From assembly GCF_013002715.1 (NCBI RefSeq), contig NZ_JABENB010000001.1, positions 1,054,001-1,118,000 of the forward strand: a stretch of DNA of 64,000 nt, in the 5' to 3' direction. Position 1 is the stretch's first letter; every line of letters begins with the position of its first letter. The notes beneath the pieces were generated by a model. The model saw nothing but the letters and a program-made list of their open reading frames with translations. It ran no database searches and had not been told where the DNA came from. The translations under genes were made by a program, and so were the position numbers. The stretch comes from Flexivirga aerilata (GTDB lineage: Bacteria > Actinomycetota > Actinomycetes > Actinomycetales > Dermatophilaceae). Shown one piece after another: positions 16,511-25,194 of this stretch.

Positions 16511-17458
16511 GTGGTGACGGAGGAGATGCTCGAGGTCCGCATCGCGGCCGGATCCGCCGACGAGGCGGCCACCATCGCGCAGGCACTGGTCGCCGAGCGG
16601 CTCGCAGCCTGTGTGCAGGTGACTCCCGCCATACGGTCGAGCTATCTGTGGCAGGGCGCGGTGGAGTCGGCCGACGAGGTGCTGCTGACCGCGAAGACGA
16701 CGGCCGGCCGGTTTGACGAGCTCGCGGCGCGGGTGCGGGAGTTGCACTCCTACGACGTGCCCGAGATCGTCGGGACGCCGATCACCCACGCCGACGAGCC
16801 GTATGCCGCGTGGCTGCGTGCCGCCGTGCACCCGGAGCGAGGCGAGCCGCGAGCGCACGTGGAGACCGAGCGGAAGTTCGAGCTGCCCGAGGGACGCCCC
16901 GCGCCCGACCCGCTGGAATGGCCCGACGTCGACCGGCTCGGCGAGCCCGTGGGGCAGCACCTGCGCGCGGTCTACTACGACACCCCCGACGTGCGCCTCG
17001 CCCAGCGCGGCATCAGCCTGCGACGGCGCACCGGCGGCGGCGACGACGGCTGGCACCTGAAGATCCCGCGCGGCGGGGACTCCCGGCTGGAGCAATGGCT
17101 GCCGCTCGACGCGGGCGACGAGCCGCCGGATGCCTTCGTCGGTCAGGTGCGGGACGTGCTCGGCGACGGCGCGCTGCAGCCGATCTGCGAGGTCGAGACG
17201 CGGCGGTCCGAGCGCGAGGTGTCCGGTCGCGGCGTCGTACTCGCCGGTGTCTGTGAGGACTACGTCTGGACCCGCAACCTGCTCGACCCATCGCTCGACC
17301 GGGCGTGGCGTGAGCTCGAGGTCGAGCTGCGCCATGGCGGCGCGGACTTCCTCGACCGGGTGAGCGAGCACCTGCGCGCCGGCGGCGTGCGGCAGGCGGC
17401 GATCGCCTCCAAGGTGCGCACCGCCCTCGGCCACCTGCTGCCCCAGGCGGCGTCATGA
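16511..17458 (+). CDS. CutA1 domain fused to a CYTH domain
   Basis: 315 residues in two recognised domains. Residues about 5-105 are CutA1, a trimeric divalent-metal-binding fold (ERLAACVQVTPAIRSSYLW, then LHSYDVPEIVGTPI). Residues about 115-310 are a CYTH/triphosphate-tunnel domain, opening with the ExExK signature in VETERKFELP and keeping the charged strands YDTPDVRLAQRGISLRRR and WHLKIPRGG. CYTH domains bind metal-triphosphates; CutA binds copper and other metals. The joining of the two is unusual. The start could be GTG 16511, 16514 or 16496. A Fur-family gene overlaps its stop. Confidence 0.82.
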   Translation: MVTEEMLEVRIAAGSADEAATIAQALVAERLAACVQVTPAIRSSYLWQGAVESADEVLLTAKTTAGRFDELAARVRELHSYDVPEIVGTPITHADEPYAAWLRAAVHPERGEPRAHVETERKFELPEGRPAPDPLEWPDVDRLGEPVGQHLRAVYYDTPDVRLAQRGISLRRRTGGGDDGWHLKIPRGGDSRLEQWLPLDAGDEPPDAFVGQVRDVLGDGALQPICEVETRRSEREVSGRGVVLAGVCEDYVWTRNLLDPSLDRAWRELEVELRHGGADFLDRVSEHLRAGGVRQAAIASKVRTALGHLLPQAAS

Positions 17459-17925
17459 TCCGCGGACGCGGCGAGTCCCCGGCGGTGGCCGAGGCGATCA
17501 ACGCACTGCGCGAGCATCACGAGCGGGTCACCCCGGCACGGCGGGCCGTGCTGGAGGTGCTCGACGCCGCCCGCGACCACCTCACCGCCGAGGACGTCGC
17601 CGAGCGGGTCGACGCCAACGAGCCGGGGGTGCACCGGGCGACGGTCTACCGCTCCCTGCAGTCGCTCGCCGAGCTGGGCATCGTCGCGCACACCCACGTG
17701 CCCGGCGGCGCGACCATCTACCACCTGCGGCACTCGCCGGCGGCCGCGGTCAGTCACGCCCACCTGCAGTGCACGACGTGCATGCGGTTCTTCGACGCGC
17801 CGGTCGAGTGGCTGGCGCCGCTGCGCGAGCGGCTCGGTGCCGAGCTGGAGTTCCGGCTCGACGTGCAGCACGCCGCCCTGCTCGGCACCTGCGCGCAGTG
17901 CCGGGAGATCGAGTCCGAAGCCTGA
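17455..17925 (+). CDS. Fur-family metalloregulator
   Basis: 156 residues: N-terminal winged helix (RVTPARRAVLEVLDAA, recognition helix HRATVYRSLQSL at about 62-73) and a C-terminal dimer domain. Metal sites are HAHLQCTTC, whose cysteines pair with the late CAQC to hold structural zinc. It could be Zur, Fur or another member; the residues visible do not settle which. ATG 17455 overlaps the CutA-CYTH stop (ATGA), so the two are co-translated, which suggests a metal-linked job for the fusion. Confidence 0.87.
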   Translation: MIRGRGESPAVAEAINALREHHERVTPARRAVLEVLDAARDHLTAEDVAERVDANEPGVHRATVYRSLQSLAELGIVAHTHVPGGATIYHLRHSPAAAVSHAHLQCTTCMRFFDAPVEWLAPLRERLGAELEFRLDVQHAALLGTCAQCREIESEA

Positions 17926-17993
17926 GCTGGATGTCCGCGCCGGGGCTACCGCGCCGGGGTTTGCGGCCCGGCGTGGTCCGTGTCACACTAATA

Positions 17994-18011
17994 ACTGACC
18001 AATCGGTCTGT
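17994..18011. promoter_or_regulatory. palindrome upstream of paaA, candidate PaaR operator
   Basis: ACTGACCAATCGGTCTGT is an imperfect palindrome centred 43 bases before paaA. It contains the inverted GACC/GGTC half-sites and overlaps an AT-rich promoter-like stretch (ACTAATAACTG). TetR-type PaaR repressors of Actinobacteria bind ACTGACC-type palindromes, and a TetR gene ends this operon. Assignment is an inference. Confidence 0.6.
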
Positions 18012-18044
18012 AATTAGTTTCGCGGATGCGCGAGGAGGATCCCC

Positions 18045-18989
18045 GTGACGGTTGTGGAGGAAGCGCCTCTGGAGGAGGCGTTCGAGCAGACCATCGCGCG
18101 CAACGACCGCATCGAGCCGCGCGACTGGATGCCCGACGACTACCGCAAGACGCTGATCCGGCAGATCGCGCAGCACGCGCACTCCGAGATCATCGGCATG
18201 CAGCCGGAGGGCAACTGGATCACCCGGGCGCCGTCGCTGCGGCGCAAGGCCGTGCTGCTCGCCAAGGTGCAGGACGAAGCCGGTCATGGCCTCTACCTCT
18301 ACTCGGCCACCGAGACCCTCGGTGTCTCCCGTGACGACCTGACCCGGCGGCTGCTCAGTGGCACGCAGAAGTACTCCTCGATCTTCAACTACCCGACGCT
18401 GTCGTATGCCGATGTCGGCACGATCGGCTGGCTCGTCGACGGCGCGGCGATCTGCAACCAGGTCCCGCTGTGCCGCACCTCCTTCGGCCCCTACGGCCGG
18501 GCGATGATCCGGGTCTGCAAGGAGGAGTCGTTCCACCAGCGGCAGGGTTACGAGCTGCTGATGACGATGATGCGCGGCACCGACGAACAGCGAGCAATGG
18601 TGCAGGAATCCGTCGATCGCTTCTGGTGGCCGGCGCTGATGATGTTCGGCCCTCCCGACGGAGACTCACCCAACACCGAGCGCTCCATGACGTGGGGCAT
18701 CAAGCGTCATACCAACGACGAGCTGCGGCAGAAGTTCGTCGACATGACGGTGCCGCAGGCGAAGGCGCTGGGTGTGACGTTGCCCGACCCGGAGTTGCGC
18801 TGGAACGACGAACGCCAGGCACACGACTTCGGCTCGCCCGATTGGGAGGAGTTCTGGCAGGTGGTGAAGGGCAACGGACCCTGCAACGCCCAGCGGCTCG
18901 CCCACCGGCAGCGCGCCTACGACGAGGGAGCCTGGGTGCGCGAGGCAGCCATGGCCTACGCCGACCGACAGGTGGATGAAAATGTCTGA
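18045..18989 (+). CDS. paaA: phenylacetyl-CoA 1,2-epoxidase catalytic subunit PaaA
   Basis: 314 residues. Diiron oxygenase subunit that adds an oxygen atom to the aromatic ring of phenylacetyl-CoA. Two ExxH iron-binding motifs are visible ([10 protein letters not shown] and [12 protein letters not shown]), together with the conserved start of PaaA ([16 protein letters not shown]). GTG 18045 has GAGGAGG upstream. It is the first gene of paaABCDE, and the next start lies inside its 3' end. The candidate PaaR site sits just ahead of it. Confidence 0.96.
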   Translation: MTVVEEAPLEEAFEQTIARNDRIEPRDWMPDDYRKTLIRQIAQHAHSEIIGMQPEGNWITRAPSLRRKAVLLAKVQDEAGHGLYLYSATETLGVSRDDLTRRLLSGTQKYSSIFNYPTLSYADVGTIGWLVDGAAICNQVPLCRTSFGPYGRAMIRVCKEESFHQRQGYELLMTMMRGTDEQRAMVQESVDRFWWPALMMFGPPDGDSPNTERSMTWGIKRHTNDELRQKFVDMTVPQAKALGVTLPDPELRWNDERQAHDFGSPDWEEFWQVVKGNGPCNAQRLAHRQRAYDEGAWVREAAMAYADRQVDENV

Positions 18990-19284
18990 CAACAGGGCAG
19001 ATTCGCGCGAGTGGCCGCTCTACGAGGTCTTCATCCGCAGCAAGCGCGGCCTCAACCACGTGCACGTCGGCTCACTGCACGCCCCCGACGACGGTATGGC
19101 GCTGCGGCACGCCCGCGACGTCTACACCCGCCGCAACGAGGGCGTCTCGATCTGGGTCGTCCGCTCGGACGCGATCACTGCGTCCAGCCCGGACGAGAAG
19201 GACCCGCTCTTCGCGCCGAGCGGCGACAAGGTCTACCGGCACCCGACGTTCTACGACATTCCGGACAACGTGCCGCACATGTGA
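18982..19284 (+). CDS. paaB: phenylacetyl-CoA epoxidase subunit PaaB
   Basis: 100 residues. Small bridging subunit of the epoxidase, recognised by [26 protein letters not shown]. It overlaps the end of paaA by eight bases. ATG 18982 has GGTGG at six bases; ATG 18976 would touch that site, so it is less likely. No catalytic residues are expected. Confidence 0.95.
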   Translation: MSDNRADSREWPLYEVFIRSKRGLNHVHVGSLHAPDDGMALRHARDVYTRRNEGVSIWVVRSDAITASSPDEKDPLFAPSGDKVYRHPTFYDIPDNVPHM

Positions 19285-19313
19285 GTCACCCCGCGAAGTT
19301 CCTGGAGAAGCAA

Positions 19314-20240
19314 ATGACCTCCTCTCACGTGCAACAGCCCGCAGCTGACGAACACGACAGCGCCTACGACGGCCTGCTCGGCAACGACGCCCACTGGGCC
19401 TTCGGCACCGGTTTCGAGGACCCGCTGGCGGGCGTCGACACCACCATCCCCGACGGCATCGACGCAGCCGAACTCGCTTCGTATTGCGTGATGCTCGGCG
19501 ACGACGCGCTCGTCTACGCGCAGCGGCTGTCGGAGTGGACCAGCCGGGCGCCCGACCTGGAGGAGGACATCGCGATCGCCAACATCGCCCTCGACCTGGT
19601 GGGCCAGGCGCGGCTCTTGCTGACCCGGGCGGCCGCGGCCGACCCGGGCATCGTCCCCTCGCTGCCGGAGGGTTCGCCGGTGCCGGCCGAGGACGCGCTC
19701 GCCTACTTCCGCGACGCGGGCGACTTCCGCAACGTCCGCCTCGCCGAACTGCCGAACGGTGACTTCGCCGAGCTGGTCGTGCGGCTGCTGGTGCTGTCCT
19801 CCTGGCGGCTGGCGATCTTCCAGCGACTGGTCGCCCACCCCGACCCGGTGATCGCGGCGATCGCCGCGAAGGGCGTCAAGGAGCTCAGCTACCACCGTGA
19901 CTTCGCCGGTCGCTGGTTCGTCACGCTCGCGCAGGGCACCGAGGAGTCGCGGCGCCGGCTCGAGGCCGCGATGGCCGGCGTGTGGCCGCTCATCGGTGAG
20001 CTGAAGTCACCCACCGCGGTCGAGTCGTCGGTCGGTGCCGACCCTGCCCAGATCACCGATGAGCTGGAAGACGTTCTCGCGCAAGTGCTTTCGGTCGCCG
20101 ACGTGACACCTCCCGACGTCCGGCCCATTGCGGTGACCCGCGGCGGCACCGGCCGGGACGGCATGCACACCGAGGCGCTGAGCCGCATGCTCGCCGAGAT
20201 GCAGGTGGTCGCACGCGCCCACCCGATGGGGCAGTGGTGA
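19314..20240 (+). CDS. paaC: phenylacetyl-CoA epoxidase structural subunit PaaC
   Basis: 308 residues, the inactive ferritin-like partner of PaaA. A 25-residue variable N-terminus is followed by LASYCVMLGDDALVYAQRLSEW and the helix GVKELSYHRDFAGRWFVTLAQGTEESRRR, which are family hallmarks. GGAGAAG lies just ahead of ATG 19314. It is 29 bases after paaB in the same operon. Confidence 0.95.
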   Translation: MTSSHVQQPAADEHDSAYDGLLGNDAHWAFGTGFEDPLAGVDTTIPDGIDAAELASYCVMLGDDALVYAQRLSEWTSRAPDLEEDIAIANIALDLVGQARLLLTRAAAADPGIVPSLPEGSPVPAEDALAYFRDAGDFRNVRLAELPNGDFAELVVRLLVLSSWRLAIFQRLVAHPDPVIAAIAAKGVKELSYHRDFAGRWFVTLAQGTEESRRRLEAAMAGVWPLIGELKSPTAVESSVGADPAQITDELEDVLAQVLSVADVTPPDVRPIAVTRGGTGRDGMHTEALSRMLAEMQVVARAHPMGQW

Positions 20241-20244
20241 CGTC

Positions 20245-20760
20245 ATGGCAGCGGTGCGTGAGTCGCAGCTGACCCTGGAGCGGGCACGCGCGGTGGCCGG
20301 GACGGTGACCGATCCCGAGCTGCCGATGCTCAGCCTGGCCGACCTCGGAGTGTTGCGGGAGGTCGAGTTCGACAGCGACGGAGCGCTGATCGTGTCGATC
20401 ACCCCCACCTACTCCGGCTGCCCGGCGATGGCTGCCATGCGGGACGACCTGGTCCGCGAGCTGCAGGGGGCCGGTTTCGAGCGCGTCGAGGTGCGGGTGC
20501 AACTCAGCCCGCCGTGGACCACCGACTGGATCTCCGAGCGCGGCCGAGTTGCGTTGTCCCGCAACGGCATCTCGCCACCCGGGCGCGCACCGGCCGGGCC
20601 GGTCACGTTGTCGCTCGGGCCGACCCGGCGCGCGGTGACCTGCCCCCTCTGCGGCTCCGCCGACACCGAGGTGACCAGCGAGTTCGGCAGCACCGCGTGC
20701 AAGGCGCTCTATCGCTGCCGGTCCTGCCTCGAACCCTTCGACCACGTGAAAGCGATCTGA
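20245..20760 (+). CDS. paaD: PaaD, iron-sulfur/maturation factor of the phenylacetyl-CoA epoxidase
   Basis: 171 residues. An N-terminal MIP18/DUF59-like domain (TVTDPELPMLSLADLGVL, then ITPTYSGCPA with the usual cysteine) is followed by a C-terminal zinc ribbon of two CxxC pairs (CPLCGS and CRSC). PaaD is needed to assemble metal centres of the complex in other bacteria. ATG 20245 starts four bases after the paaC stop. Confidence 0.93.
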   Translation: MAAVRESQLTLERARAVAGTVTDPELPMLSLADLGVLREVEFDSDGALIVSITPTYSGCPAMAAMRDDLVRELQGAGFERVEVRVQLSPPWTTDWISERGRVALSRNGISPPGRAPAGPVTLSLGPTRRAVTCPLCGSADTEVTSEFGSTACKALYRCRSCLEPFDHVKAI

Positions 20761-20767
20761 GCTGCAC

Positions 20768-21856
20768 ATGACCGTAACGACAGAGACCGGCATCAACAGC
20801 CGGACCGCACCCTTCCGCGAGCTCGTGGTGCAGGACGTCGAGCGTCTCACCGACGACTCGGTGGCCGTGACGTTCGCCATACCCGAAGAGTTTGCAGGTG
20901 AATTCGCGTTTCGCGCAGGGCAGGCGCTGACCCTGCGCCGCTGGGTCGACGGCGTCGAGCACCGGCGCACCTACTCGATCAGCTCCGCGGTCGGGCAGGC
21001 GCCGCGGATCGGGGTGCGCGAGATCCCGGACGGGCTCTTTTCCCGGTGGCTGGTGCGCGACGTGGCGCCCGGCGACGTCATCGAGGTGCAGGCGCCGAGC
21101 GGCAGCTTCTTCGCCGACCCCGACCAGCCCGGGCGCCACCTGTGCATCGCGGCGGGATCGGGCATCACGCCGATGCTGTCGATCGCGAGCTCGGTGATCG
21201 GGCATCCCGAGGCGAGCGTGACCATGCTCTACGGCAACCGCGCGACCGGCACGGTGATGTTCGCCGAGGAGCTCGCCGATCTCAAGAACGCCCACCACCA
21301 GCGGTTCGACCTCATCCACGTGCTCTCGCGCGAGCCGCGCGACGTCGAACTCTTCTCCGGCCGGCTCGAGGGCGACCGGTTGCGCACGATCCTGCGGGAG
21401 CTCGTCCCGCTGGACGCCGTCGACCACGTGTGGCTCTGCGGGCCGCTGGAGATGCTCGAGGAGGCCCGCGGCGTCCTCCGCGAGCTGGGCGTGCCCGACG
21501 ACCGCATCCACTACGAGCTGTTCTACGTCGACGCTCCGCCCCCTCAGCGGCGTCATGCCGATGCGGTCGCAGAGGGCGAAACCGCAGAGCTGACAGTGCT
21601 GCTCGACGGTCGCAGCACCACGGCGCCGGTGTCGAAGACGATGACCGTGCTCGACTCGGCGCAGACCAAACGCCCGGACCTGCCGTTCGCCTGTAAGGGC
21701 GGCGTGTGCGGCACCTGCCGGGCGCAGGTCACCGACGGCGAGGTCGAGATGGTGCGCAACTACGCGCTCGAGGACGACGAGGTGGCGCGCGGTTTCGTGC
21801 TCACCTGCCAGAGCTTCCCGGTCAGCGACGAGGTCACGGTCGACTACGACGCCTAG
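20768..21856 (+). CDS. paaE: phenylacetyl-CoA epoxidase reductase PaaE
   Basis: 362 residues. Electron-supply subunit: an FAD domain (RRTYSISSA), an NAD(P)H-binding domain (IAAGSGITPMLSIASSV) and a C-terminal plant-type 2Fe-2S ferredoxin (CKGGVCGTC, with the fourth cysteine in LTCQSFP). It passes electrons from NADPH to the PaaA diiron site. It is last in the operon, and its stop overlaps the stop of the convergent TetR gene by four bases. Confidence 0.96.
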   Translation: MTVTTETGINSRTAPFRELVVQDVERLTDDSVAVTFAIPEEFAGEFAFRAGQALTLRRWVDGVEHRRTYSISSAVGQAPRIGVREIPDGLFSRWLVRDVAPGDVIEVQAPSGSFFADPDQPGRHLCIAAGSGITPMLSIASSVIGHPEASVTMLYGNRATGTVMFAEELADLKNAHHQRFDLIHVLSREPRDVELFSGRLEGDRLRTILRELVPLDAVDHVWLCGPLEMLEEARGVLRELGVPDDRIHYELFYVDAPPPQRRHADAVAEGETAELTVLLDGRSTTAPVSKTMTVLDSAQTKRPDLPFACKGGVCGTCRAQVTDGEVEMVRNYALEDDEVARGFVLTCQSFPVSDEVTVDYDA

Positions 21857-22512
21857 TCGCGGTCGGTCAGCAGTCCGTCGAAGGCGAGTGTCGTCAAGGC
21901 GTCGGCGATCTCGTCGGCGCTGCGCGGCCCACCCGGGCGCACCCATTCGGTGAGCGAGTTGACCATCCCGAAGAGCAGGCGGCTGATCAGGTCGGGCGGC
22001 AGATCCGAGCGTATGCCGCCCTCGGCCGCCGCATCGGCGACGAGCGCGGTGAGGTCGGCGTCGATGCGCCGCCGCCGGTCGAGCGCCGCCAGCTCGGCCG
22101 GGCTGTTGCCGCGCACCCGGAGCAGCAAGGTCACCGCCGGCAGGTGATCGACGAGGATCCCGACGCTGCCCCGCACCGCACCCCGCAACCGGTCGAGCGC
22201 GGACGCCGACCGGTCGGCCCGCGCGCTCGCGACGGCCTCCGACAAGCCGTCGAGTGCCTCGTCCAGGGCCGCCTGCAGCAGGTGCTCCTTGCTCGGAACA
22301 TGATGGTAGAGAGCCGATTTGGTGAAGCCGAGCCGTTGGGCGAGATCGCCCATGCTGGTGGCGTCATACCCCTGCTCGTTGAAGAGGTCGATGGCCTCCC
22401 GCAACACCGTCTCGTGATCCTTGCCGGGGCGCCCGCGACGTCGCGGTGCGGCGTCGGAGCGGCTCTCGCCGACGGTGCCGCTGGCGTTCTCGGCTGCTCG
22501 GGTCACCGCCAC
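21853..22512 (-). CDS. paaR: TetR-family regulator, probable PaaR
   Basis: 219 residues. A disordered Ser/Ala/Arg-rich lead of about 30 residues precedes a TetR helix-turn-helix (TSMGDLAQRLGFTKSALYHHVPSKEHLL, about 52-79) and a ligand domain. Position next to paaABCDE and the ACTGACC palindrome before paaA suggest repression relieved by phenylacetyl-CoA, as for other PaaR proteins; this is inference. GTG 22512 has a GGGAGGG upstream. It converges with paaE, with overlapping stops. Confidence 0.78.
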   Translation of the reverse strand: MAVTRAAENASGTVGESRSDAAPRRRGRPGKDHETVLREAIDLFNEQGYDATSMGDLAQRLGFTKSALYHHVPSKEHLLQAALDEALDGLSEAVASARADRSASALDRLRGAVRGSVGILVDHLPAVTLLLRVRGNSPAELAALDRRRRIDADLTALVADAAAEGGIRSDLPPDLISRLLFGMVNSLTEWVRPGGPRSADEIADALTTLAFDGLLTDRD

Positions 22513-22544
22513 AGCATGCCACCCTCCCGCCCGGCCGTCCTCCC

Positions 22545-22650
22545 GCCGAGAGGCTCACCTACCGCCGACAGGCTCACTTATCCAGCGCATCACAGGGCCG
22601 AAATCGACCGAATAGGTGAGCCGCTCGCCGATAAGTGAGCCTGTCGGCGG
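22545..22650. repeat. CCGAGAGGC hairpin family, locus 2
   Basis: Two interleaved inverted repeats. Arms of 21 bases at 22562-22582 and 22630-22650 (CCGCCGACAGGCTCAC and complement) match perfectly, and GGCTCACCTA at 22552-22561 pairs with 22613-22622. Because the order is a, b, a', b', the two stems cannot simply nest, so they would form alternative structures or a pseudoknot. Units match the loci at 14.4 and 30.1 kb. The element sits between paaR and the NlpC/P60 gene. Confidence 0.75.
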
Positions 22651-22665
22651 GGTGCGTCGCGGCGA

Positions 22666-24837
22666 TCAGTGCGGCCGCAGGGCGGTCCCGGCCGCGCCGA
22701 GGTTGACCACCGGGGAGTCGACACCGACACCGGCGGCGTCCTTGGCCGGGATCAGCAGCGCCGCGTCCACGCCGGCCGGCACCTGCACCTGGCCCTTCGC
22801 GTCGGGCGTCACCCGCACCGCGTGCCCACCACCGGCGAGCACGAGCGTGAGGCCCGCGCCCGAACCGACCGTGACCGTCTGCCCGGACCGCACCGACAAC
22901 CAGCCGCCCGCGCTGCCGGCCCTGCCGAGGTCGGTGCCGGACAGCTTTGGCAGCGATGCGTTCCACGAATTCAGTTGCCACAGAGTGTCACTCGCCGGTC
23001 GCTGGTCGAGGCGCGTCTGCGGCCGCACCGACCGGAACGGCGTGCCGGAGAGCGGCGTGGTGCCCGCACCGGCAAGCGCGTTGGTCGACGAGGTGGTGAA
23101 CGGACGCTTGGCTCCGAGCGTCGCCCAGCCCCACGACGACGTCGACAACGGCATGATCTGCACGCGCGTGCCACCAGACTGGATGGTCTGCCCGTTGCCG
23201 ATGTACATCGAGACGTGCCGGGCGTGCGGGGTGCTGCCGTCATACGTGCCGTAGAAGATGAGGTCGCCGACCTGCAGGTTGTTGTAGCTGACGCTCTGCA
23301 ACTCGCTGTCGTGCAGCATCTTGTTGGACAGGTCCGACGGCGGGTACTGGTCGTAATAGTTGCTGACCTTGGTCAGGTTGAGGCCACCGGCGCGCAGCGC
23401 CTGCGAGATGAAGCCCGAACAGTCGTAACCCAGTGACGTGCCTGGGTTTCCGGTGCCGCCCCACAGGTAGTCGATGCCGTTCTGCGACCTCGCCCACCCG
23501 ATCGCCGCGTTGATGTGCGCCGTGCGGGTGCTCGCGACCGACGCCTTCAGCGGCGAAATCCAGGTGGAGGAGTTGAAGGGGTAGGGGATCCCGAGGAAGG
23601 ACCAGAGCGCCGGGTCCAGCTTGGTGGTCGCCGGCCGGCCGCGGTTCGCCAGATACTGCGTGAGCAGCGCCTGAGTCTGCGGGCCCCACACCGAGGAGTT
23701 GGTCTTGTTGACCGTCATCCCGAGCTTGCGCTGCATCATGTAGACGGCGGTGCCCTGATATCCCTGGTATTGCACGTTGCCCGACCCGGGTCCGGCCTGG
23801 CTGAGATAGGGCCCGGCGTATGGCGAGTTGGGGCACCACCGGTTGTCGATGCCGAGTCGCCCGACCCTGCTGAACCATTGGCTCCAGAGCGCGCAGGGTG
23901 CGTAGACGCCCTCGTTGCTCGTCGGCCACCCGGCGGTGTAGAGGCCACCCACCTGGGCGAAGCGCGCATACACGCCGCCCTGCACGAAGTAGCCGTTGGC
24001 GCCGTTGCGGGCGTAGACCGCGCCCTGCTTCTGCGACTGGTTGGGGCGCACCATGGTCTGCGCCCACCCGGAGTAGCCGCTGATCGTCGACAGCGCTCCG
24101 GTGTCGCTGGTCGGCCAGCCGAATCTTGCCGGATTCCAATAGGTTTGGGTGTTGTGCGTCATCACGTGGGTGCCGTATGCCGTGGTGTCGGCGATCAGCC
24201 CACGGTCGAACCGCTCGTAGGTGCCGCTCGCGCCGAAGCCGGACGCGTTGGTGACCTGGCTGGTCGGCCAGCCGAGGCCGAACAGGCCGTTCTGCTGGGC
24301 GAACTTGGCGAACGTGCGCCCGGTGACGAAGTAGCCGGGTCCACCGGTCTTGGCGTAGCCGGCGCCGCGCGCGTAGGCGCCCTGGTTGGGGCGCATGAAG
24401 TAGGTCGACGTGCCGGCCGAGCCGTTGATCGTGGGCAGGGCGCCGCCGTTGCCGGCGGGCCAGCCGTGCACCTGGACGTTCCAGGTCTGCTCCAGACCGC
24501 CGCCGATCGTGAACGTGCCGAGTGGTGAACCGACGACGTACCCGTCGGTGTAGCGCTGATACCAGCCGCTCATGCCCCACGCGGTGGCGTTGACTACCGG
24601 GCCGGTCGGCGTGCCGAGCTGGTGCAGCCCGGCGACCGCGCGCGTGGTCTGCGTGACTGCCGGCATACCCGATGCAGGTGCGGCCAGTGCTCCGCCGATC
24701 GGCAGCAGGCTGACGACGGCCCCGAGGGCGAGACCTCGTGTCACCGGCCGGCCGCGCTGGTGGCGGATCCGGTCGGTCTGGCCTGCGGTCCGGGTCGGTC
24801 CGGACCAACTGTTGTGCAGCTTCGGTGCATTCATCAT
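22666..24837 (-). CDS. secreted NlpC/P60 cell-wall hydrolase with LGFP-like repeats
   Basis: 723 residues. A signal peptide (about 30-55, ending near ALAAPASG) leads to a region of LGFP-like repeats (about 70-345; LFGLGWPTS, GRFGWPTS-like and VHGWPAG turns). A short peptidoglycan-binding-like helical domain follows (YMMQRKLGMTVNKTNSSVWG), then an NlpC/P60 peptidase with Cys in YDCSGF and His in HARHVSMYIGNG. A Ser/Ala-rich tail closes it. It should cut peptide bonds in peptidoglycan outside the cell, anchored by its repeats. Start ATG 24837, with ATG 24834 as alternative. Confidence 0.85.
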   Translation of the reverse strand: MMNAPKLHNSWSGPTRTAGQTDRIRHQRGRPVTRGLALGAVVSLLPIGGALAAPASGMPAVTQTTRAVAGLHQLGTPTGPVVNATAWGMSGWYQRYTDGYVVGSPLGTFTIGGGLEQTWNVQVHGWPAGNGGALPTINGSAGTSTYFMRPNQGAYARGAGYAKTGGPGYFVTGRTFAKFAQQNGLFGLGWPTSQVTNASGFGASGTYERFDRGLIADTTAYGTHVMTHNTQTYWNPARFGWPTSDTGALSTISGYSGWAQTMVRPNQSQKQGAVYARNGANGYFVQGGVYARFAQVGGLYTAGWPTSNEGVYAPCALWSQWFSRVGRLGIDNRWCPNSPYAGPYLSQAGPGSGNVQYQGYQGTAVYMMQRKLGMTVNKTNSSVWGPQTQALLTQYLANRGRPATTKLDPALWSFLGIPYPFNSSTWISPLKASVASTRTAHINAAIGWARSQNGIDYLWGGTGNPGTSLGYDCSGFISQALRAGGLNLTKVSNYYDQYPPSDLSNKMLHDSELQSVSYNNLQVGDLIFYGTYDGSTPHARHVSMYIGNGQTIQSGGTRVQIMPLSTSSWGWATLGAKRPFTTSSTNALAGAGTTPLSGTPFRSVRPQTRLDQRPASDTLWQLNSWNASLPKLSGTDLGRAGSAGGWLSVRSGQTVTVGSGAGLTLVLAGGGHAVRVTPDAKGQVQVPAGVDAALLIPAKDAAGVGVDSPVVNLGAAGTALRPH

Positions 24838-24992
24838 CCGCGCCCGGCGCTGATTCCCCAATGAGCGCTCGGGCTTCCCCCTTCGCGATCAGCATAGGAA
24901 GGGTCGTGCCGATGGGCCAGTGGGAGAGGCGATTTCGCGATGGGGTGGACGCCCCATCAGGGCCCGTTGCGGGCCGTGGGAAGAGCTCGAAG

Positions 24993-25063
24993 AGCGAGTG
25001 ACGAGAATCGAACTCGCGTATTCAGCTTGGGAAGCTGATGTTCTACCATTGAACTACACTCGC
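24993..25063 (-). tRNA. tRNA-Gly(CCC)
   Basis: A 71-base cloverleaf on the minus strand. The acceptor stem GCGAGTG pairs with CACTCGC, followed by discriminator U. The anticodon stem TCAGC/GCTGA holds the loop TTCCCAA, so the anticodon is CCC and reads GGG. The T-arm contains GTTCGATTC. CCA is not encoded. Confidence 0.95.
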
Positions 25064-25194
25064 GTGACTCGGCAGATGCCCTTTTGCATTGGCGCTTTTG
25101 CATCGGCGCTTGACTGAGACCTTCCGAGTCGCTCCGGAGTCTAACCCACGGCACGTTCGTCCCCGCGCACCCGGCTCCCGGGTAGCGTGACCCC

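Noticed and set aside
24838..24992. cyclic-di-AMP (ydaO) riboswitch before the NlpC/P60 gene
   Set aside because: Such switches often precede wall hydrolases in Actinobacteria, but I could not find the conserved core in this 155-bp gap.
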